NCBI GenBank assembly: GCA_019634245.1
Contig: JAHQVR010000150.1
Span: 1 to 8,280, forward strand
Source: Gammaproteobacteria bacterium
GTDB lineage: Bacteria > Pseudomonadota > Gammaproteobacteria > Granulosicoccales > Granulosicoccaceae
Direction: 5' to 3'
Length of the DNA stretch: 8,280 nt
Shown piece after piece: positions 5,395-8,280 of this stretch (its first letter is position 1; each line of letters starts with the position of its first letter). The position numbers and the translations under genes were made by a program. Below the pieces are notes generated by a model that made no database searches, was not told the DNA's origin, and saw nothing but the letters and a program-made list of their open reading frames with translations.

Positions 5395-6099
5395 ATGAGT
5401 AATTCAAATCACAATCGCTTTGTCGACGCTGATACCTGGCTAGAAGCGCGGAAAGCATTTTTGGATAAGGAAAAAGCGTTCACTCGACAGCGCGATGCAC
5501 TGAGTGAGCAACGGCGTCAGTTACCTATGGTGCAGGTGACTACCGACTATACCTTTCAAACCGACCGTGGCGACGAATCACTGAGCCAGTTATTCCGCAA
5601 TCATGGTCAATTAATCGTGTATCACTTCATGTTTGGCAAAGACTGGTCGGAAGGATGTTCGTCCTGTTCTCTATGGATGGATAATTTTGCGTACGTCAGT
5701 GATCACTTGGCTGCCAGAGATACCAGCTTTGTGGTGGTTTCCACAGCTGACTTACCCACACTGCAAGCCTACAAATCTCGCTTGGGATGGGAGTTTGATT
5801 GGGTGTCTTGCGGAGAAAACTCATTTAACCAGGATTTTGGGGTGACGTTTCCTAACCAAGAGCCTGGGCCTACCAATGGTTACAACTTCACAGGTAAGGT
5901 GTTTGGTGAAGAAATGCCAGGGACCAGTGTGTTTCGGTTGTTTGAAGATGGCGCTATTGGATATTCGTACTCTGCGTATGGACGTGGGTTGGATATTCTC
6001 AACGGTACGTACAATCTGTTGGATCTTACGCCGAAGGGCCGTGATGAGGACGATCTGGACTATCCCATGGCGTGGGTGAAGCGCAGGGACAGTTACTAA
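5395..6099 (+). CDS. DUF899 family thioredoxin-fold protein
   Basis: A 234-residue soluble protein without a signal peptide. It has the DUF899 layout: an N-terminal amphipathic helix TWLEARKAFLDKEKAFTRQRD (14-34), a thioredoxin-like strand LIVYHFMFG (73-81), then EGCSSCSLWMDNF (86-98), where Cys88 and Cys91 form a CxxC at the position of the family's GCxSC motif. Downstream, FVVVSTADLPTLQAYKSRLGWEFDWVS (112-138) and the C-terminal YSAYGRGLDILNGTYNLLDL (192-211) with KGR are also characteristic. The length is normal. The family is often annotated as thioredoxin- or AhpC-like and its reaction is not established, so a thiol-disulfide role is inferred from the fold and CxxC. AGGGG lies 5 nt before the ATG. 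It is probably monocistronic and is convergent with the transporter gene. Confidence 0.88.
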   Translation: MSNSNHNRFVDADTWLEARKAFLDKEKAFTRQRDALSEQRRQLPMVQVTTDYTFQTDRGDESLSQLFRNHGQLIVYHFMFGKDWSEGCSSCSLWMDNFAYVSDHLAARDTSFVVVSTADLPTLQAYKSRLGWEFDWVSCGENSFNQDFGVTFPNQEPGPTNGYNFTGKVFGEEMPGTSVFRLFEDGAIGYSYSAYGRGLDILNGTYNLLDLTPKGRDEDDLDYPMAWVKRRDSY

Positions 6100-6117
6100 G
6101 GCCCTCTTAATTATGTA

Positions 6118-6165
6118 GCCGCCGGTCGTTAAAGGATGGTGCCCATCAATAATCTAGCTGGCGGC
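6118..6165. terminator. Nested inverted repeats between convergent genes, possible bidirectional terminator
   Basis: GCCGCC (6118-6123) pairs with GGCGGC (6160-6165), extendable by a G-U and a G-C pair to eight base pairs. Inside the loop, GATGG (6135-6139) pairs with CCATC (6143-6147) around TGC. The structure sits in the 54-bp gap between the stop of the DUF899 gene and the stop of the transporter gene and overlaps the transporter's last codons. No T-run follows on either strand, so intrinsic termination is only possible, not shown. Confidence 0.35.
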
Positions 6166-6990
6166 ATAGAGTAACGCGATGGCGGTGATTGCTGCTCCCA
6201 AGCTCAGAAGGGTAGTTGAGGTTGGACGTTCGCGGAACAAGACAATCGCGGCGAGCGTTGAAGTCAGCACAACACCAAAATTATTCAACGGAAATACCAC
6301 GGAACTTTCCCAACCAGGTTGTGCCAGCGCCAGCAGTATAAAATAAACAGTGCCCAGGTTAGCTAACCCAAGCGCGATGCCGCTGACAACGCTAACTGGA
6401 TTGATGATGCGGTTTGGTTGCCACAGGTGATGTGCTACTGAAGCGATAAACGCAAACCCGAAAATGGTCACCATAAAACCAGGGAATTGTGTGTCCGTAA
6501 GCCCCCAGACTTGAAAGAGTTTGAAGCTTGCATCGATTACACCGGTACACACAAAAACCAACAGCGGTAACACCCACTGCGTTACCGTGACTCTTAGACC
6601 AGCGGCTAGCAGAACAGATGCAATGCCAAATATCAAGCCACCTACTTTAAAGGTATTGACTGATTCGCCGAGCGCGATGATGCCGATGAGTGTGGGTATG
6701 ACCACACTCATTTTGGTGGCAATACTGGCAACGGTTATGCCGGCTGATTCTGTGGTGAGCGCCATCATGCGAAACACAACATAAAAACCGACTCCTTCGA
6801 TGGCTGCAAACCAAAACCAGTGCTCGGTGGTCAGACTCCAGTCGACATCGAGTAATAAAGCACCCGCAATAGCTGAGGTCAGATAGCCAATCACAATGGC
6901 GTGACGGGTGATCGCGCTCGAGTGCTGCATCCAGCGAAACAGGATCAGAATTAGCGTGGATGCCAGAATGCTGGCCAGAATGTAGCCCAT
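6154..6990 (-). CDS. DMT/EamA-superfamily membrane transporter
   Basis: A 278-residue, very hydrophobic inner-membrane protein with about ten membrane segments and the two-fold repeat typical of EamA-type drug/metabolite transporters. Each half is about 140 residues. The N-terminal half ends with the VIPTLIGIIALGESVNTFKV motif (about 98-117), and the C-terminal half repeats it as VVLTSTLAAIVLFRERPTSTT (about 241-261). In both, an E or RE after a hydrophobic helix is the family hallmark. Family members export or import amino acids, nucleotide sugars or drugs; the substrate is not predictable here. ATG at 6990 starts the first membrane helix directly; the ribosome-binding site is weak (ACGAGCT). 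The gene is divergent from the thiamine-diphosphate enzyme, with a shared 267-bp intergenic region, so a metabolic link, such as export of a related acid, is possible but unproven. Confidence 0.82.
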   Translation of the reverse strand: MGYILASILASTLILILFRWMQHSSAITRHAIVIGYLTSAIAGALLLDVDWSLTTEHWFWFAAIEGVGFYVVFRMMALTTESAGITVASIATKMSVVIPTLIGIIALGESVNTFKVGGLIFGIASVLLAAGLRVTVTQWVLPLLVFVCTGVIDASFKLFQVWGLTDTQFPGFMVTIFGFAFIASVAHHLWQPNRIINPVSVVSGIALGLANLGTVYFILLALAQPGWESSVVFPLNNFGVVLTSTLAAIVLFRERPTSTTLLSLGAAITAIALLYAAS

Positions 6991-7060
6991 AGCTCGTACA
7001 AGGCTCTTGGTGGGTGGATTTAATGCCGACAGACAAGCGGCAGATATGGTTTCCTGTTGA

Positions 7061-7091
7061 TGGCAGTCGCACGGTACGACGAAAGCGGTTA
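7061..7091 (+). repeat. Direct repeat copy A
   Basis: A 31-bp unit beginning TGGCAGTCGCAC and ending CGAAAGCGGTTA. It matches copy B at 7112-7142 at 26 of 31 positions, with the mismatches confined to position 6 and the middle. A CCTGT also precedes each copy, at slightly different distance. It lies in the divergent promoter region between the transporter and the thiamine-diphosphate enzyme. It may be a regulator-binding site. Confidence 0.65.
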
Positions 7092-7111
7092 AACAGATAG
7101 CTTACCTGTGC

Positions 7112-7142
7112 TGGCAATCGCACTATACTGCGAAAGCGGTTA
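7112..7142 (+). repeat. Direct repeat copy B
   Basis: The second unit, TGGCAATCGCAC to CGAAAGCGGTTA, is offset 51 bp from copy A, close to five helical turns. It contains a TATACT (7124-7129), which read on the other strand is TATAGT with TTCACT 16 bp upstream (7149-7144), a possible minus-strand promoter for the transporter gene. Confidence 0.65.
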
Positions 7143-7198
7143 GAGTGAATACACTTTTTCTGTATTTGTTCAAGGGCTTGGTCACCGCGCAAACCTCG

Positions 7199-7226
7199 TT
7201 GGTTTTGCCACGCCCTATTCTATACA
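7199..7226 (+). promoter_or_regulatory. Predicted promoter of the thiamine-diphosphate enzyme gene
   Basis: TTGGTT (7199-7204) and TATACA (7221-7226, five of six consensus bases) are separated by 16 bp. Transcription would begin near 7233, giving a leader of about 25 nt that includes the AGGAG ribosome-binding site. The -35 is weak. The -35 lies within an imperfect inverted repeat (GCAAACC and GGTTTTGC around TCGTT). Confidence 0.4.
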
Positions 7227-7244
7227 GTCGGTAGAGCGGCAATC

Positions 7245-7249
7245 AGGAG
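7245..7249 (+). promoter_or_regulatory. Ribosome-binding site that selects a GTG start
   Basis: AGGAG lies 8 nt before GTG at 7258 and 14 nt before the in-frame ATG at 7264. The spacing favours the GTG, which adds two residues. Confidence 0.6.
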
Positions 7250-7257
7250 TCATAACG

Positions 7258-8280
7258 GTGTCGATGGACAATCGTAGAAATTCAATGACCGGCGCTGAGG
7301 CGATGGTTCGCATGTTAGAAGCACATGACGTGCGGTACATCTTTGGGTTGTGTGGAGACACAACACTTCCTTTCTATGATGCGTTGTATCGGCTTGATCA
7401 TCCTATAGAACACATACTGACCCGCGATGAACGTTGTGCGGCCTACATGGCCGATGGCTATGCCCGAGTAACGAAAAAGGTGGGCGTATGCGAAGGTCCA
7501 TCAGGTGGGGGTGCCACGTATATTCTGCCCGGTTTGGTCGAAGCGAATGAGTCTTCGATACCGATCCTGGCAATCACATCCGACGTGGGTACTCGCTCGG
7601 GTGGTCACTATCCGTTAACCGAACTAGACCAAGAAGGATTGATGCGGCCGTTGACAAAATTCAACGCTAAAATTCAGCACGCCGACACAGTTCCCGATGT
7701 CGTTCGCACCGCGTTTCGAACGATGACCACTGGGCGACCGGGGTCTGCGCACCTATCGTTTCCGATCGATGTGCAGCGCGGTGATGCAAACGCCGATGAC
7801 ATCTGGTCCGACCCCGCTCACTCACACTACCCCGCGTACCCATCCGGGTCGGACCCGATTCAGATAGAGGCGGCGTTGGATGCGTTGCTGAGCGCACACT
7901 TTCCGGTAGTGATTTGTGGTGGTGGCATTACGCTCGCCGGTGGTGAAGCGGAATTTAAAACCTTTGTTGAATCGCTGGACATTGCGGTAGCCACGACGAT
8001 CTCGGGGCAAGGATGCATAGAGGAAACACATCCAAACTGTGTGGGGGTGGTCGGTTCCAATGGCGGTGTACCTGCGACTCGCGAGTTAGTGCAGCAAGCC
8101 GATCTTGTGATGTTCATTGGTTGCCGAGCAGGTTCGGTGACCACCGAATTGTGGCGGGTGCCGGCTAAGAGCACTCGAATTATCCATATTGATTCAGATC
8201 CTGAAGTGATTACCGCGTCTTATCAAACCGAAGTGGCGGTCGTGTCCGATGCTCGATTGGCTCTATCAGCTTTGAATGCC
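7258..8280 (+). CDS. Thiamine-diphosphate-dependent enzyme, acetolactate synthase-like (partial, C-terminus beyond window)
   Basis: The first 341 codons of an open frame that leaves the window without a stop; the family is usually about 530-600 residues. The N-terminal pyrimidine-binding domain (about 9-175) begins MTGAEAMVRMLEAHDV. It contains TRDERCAAYMADGYAR (55-70), where Glu58 is the catalytic glutamate that activates the thiamine ring, then EGPSGGGATYILPGLVEAN (79-97) and SIPILAITSDV (100-110). DQEGLMRPLTKFNAKI (124-139) is the conserved strand-helix after it. The middle domain (about 200-340) shows the Rossmann-like PVVICGGGI (216-224), ADLVMFIGCRAGSVTT (281-296) and RIIHIDSDPEVI (307-318). 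The C-terminal diphosphate-binding GDG motif is not in view. Members decarboxylate or ligate 2-keto acids (acetolactate synthase, glyoxylate carboligase, sulfoacetaldehyde acetyltransferase and others); the substrate cannot be fixed from this half. The start is GTG at 7258 based on the ribosome-binding site. Confidence 0.88.
   Translation, partial: MSMDNRRNSMTGAEAMVRMLEAHDVRYIFGLCGDTTLPFYDALYRLDHPIEHILTRDERCAAYMADGYARVTKKVGVCEGPSGGGATYILPGLVEANESSIPILAITSDVGTRSGGHYPLTELDQEGLMRPLTKFNAKIQHADTVPDVVRTAFRTMTTGRPGSAHLSFPIDVQRGDANADDIWSDPAHSHYPAYPSGSDPIQIEAALDALLSAHFPVVICGGGITLAGGEAEFKTFVESLDIAVATTISGQGCIEETHPNCVGVVGSNGGVPATRELVQQADLVMFIGCRAGSVTTELWRVPAKSTRIIHIDSDPEVITASYQTEVAVVSDARLALSALNA

Noticed and set aside
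6647..7192. 181-residue minus-strand open frame overlapping the transporter start
   Set aside because: Its residues are Arg/His/Ser-rich and typical of a shadow frame, most of it overlaps the well-supported transporter in another frame, and its N-terminal part only reflects the 51-bp direct repeat.
7667..8174. Several minus-strand open frames at the right end
   Set aside because: All are antisense to the clearly coding thiamine-diphosphate enzyme and show no recognisable domain.
1..8280. CRISPR array, mobile element, tRNA or rRNA, defence system
   Set aside because: No regularly spaced repeats beyond two copies, no transposase or integrase-like frame, no terminal inverted repeats and no RNA-gene signature were seen on either strand.

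Overview
This window looks like ordinary chromosomal DNA from a Gram-negative bacterium, most likely a gammaproteobacterium. The evidence is roughly balanced base composition, Shine-Dalgarno-led genes, a periplasmic/inner-membrane protein set, a glutathione S-transferase and an MsrQ/YedZ-type haem membrane protein. No species-level marker, rRNA, tRNA, CRISPR array, phage gene or insertion sequence is visible, so the taxonomic statement is inference.

Layout: (1) 78-536, a DUF3291 protein. (2) 651-1778, a divergent pair: an HxlR-family redox-type regulator (minus) and a glutathione S-transferase-like protein (plus), separated by a compact promoter/operator region. (3) 2030-2455, a VOC/glyoxalase-fold protein, convergent with (4) 2464-3401, a minus-strand two-gene operon: an MsrQ/YedZ-like haem-binding membrane protein followed by a small secreted PepSY-like protein. 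(5) 3584-5257, a divergent MscS-type channel-like protein with a long periplasmic N-terminal region. (6) 5395-6099, a DUF899 thioredoxin-fold protein with a CxxC. (7) 6154-6990, a minus-strand DMT/EamA-type transporter. (8) 7258 to the window end, the first 341 codons of a thiamine-diphosphate-dependent enzyme (acetolactate synthase-like), running off the right edge.

The most interesting signal is regulatory. The hxlR/GST intergenic region holds two inverted repeats of the form TACTTG-N7-CAAGTA, placed over the -35 elements of both divergent promoters and over the predicted GST transcription start. A third site with the same geometry, CAACTTG-N7-CAAGTTG, lies 2.4 kb away, upstream of the MsrQ-like/PepSY operon. 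The scan found no other 7-bp-spaced match in the window. This suggests a small local regulon in which a cysteine-containing HxlR regulator controls a glutathione-linked enzyme and a membrane redox protein. The MsrQ-like protein is itself unusual: no msrP partner is adjacent, and glutamine replaces one of the conserved haem-ligand histidines.

Several of the other genes (VOC protein, DUF899 protein, DUF3291 protein, GST) are small stress or detoxification-type families. The window therefore reads as a loose neighbourhood of redox/electrophile-response genes rather than one long operon. A pair of 31-bp direct repeats 51 bp apart upstream of the thiamine-diphosphate enzyme is a second candidate regulatory element.
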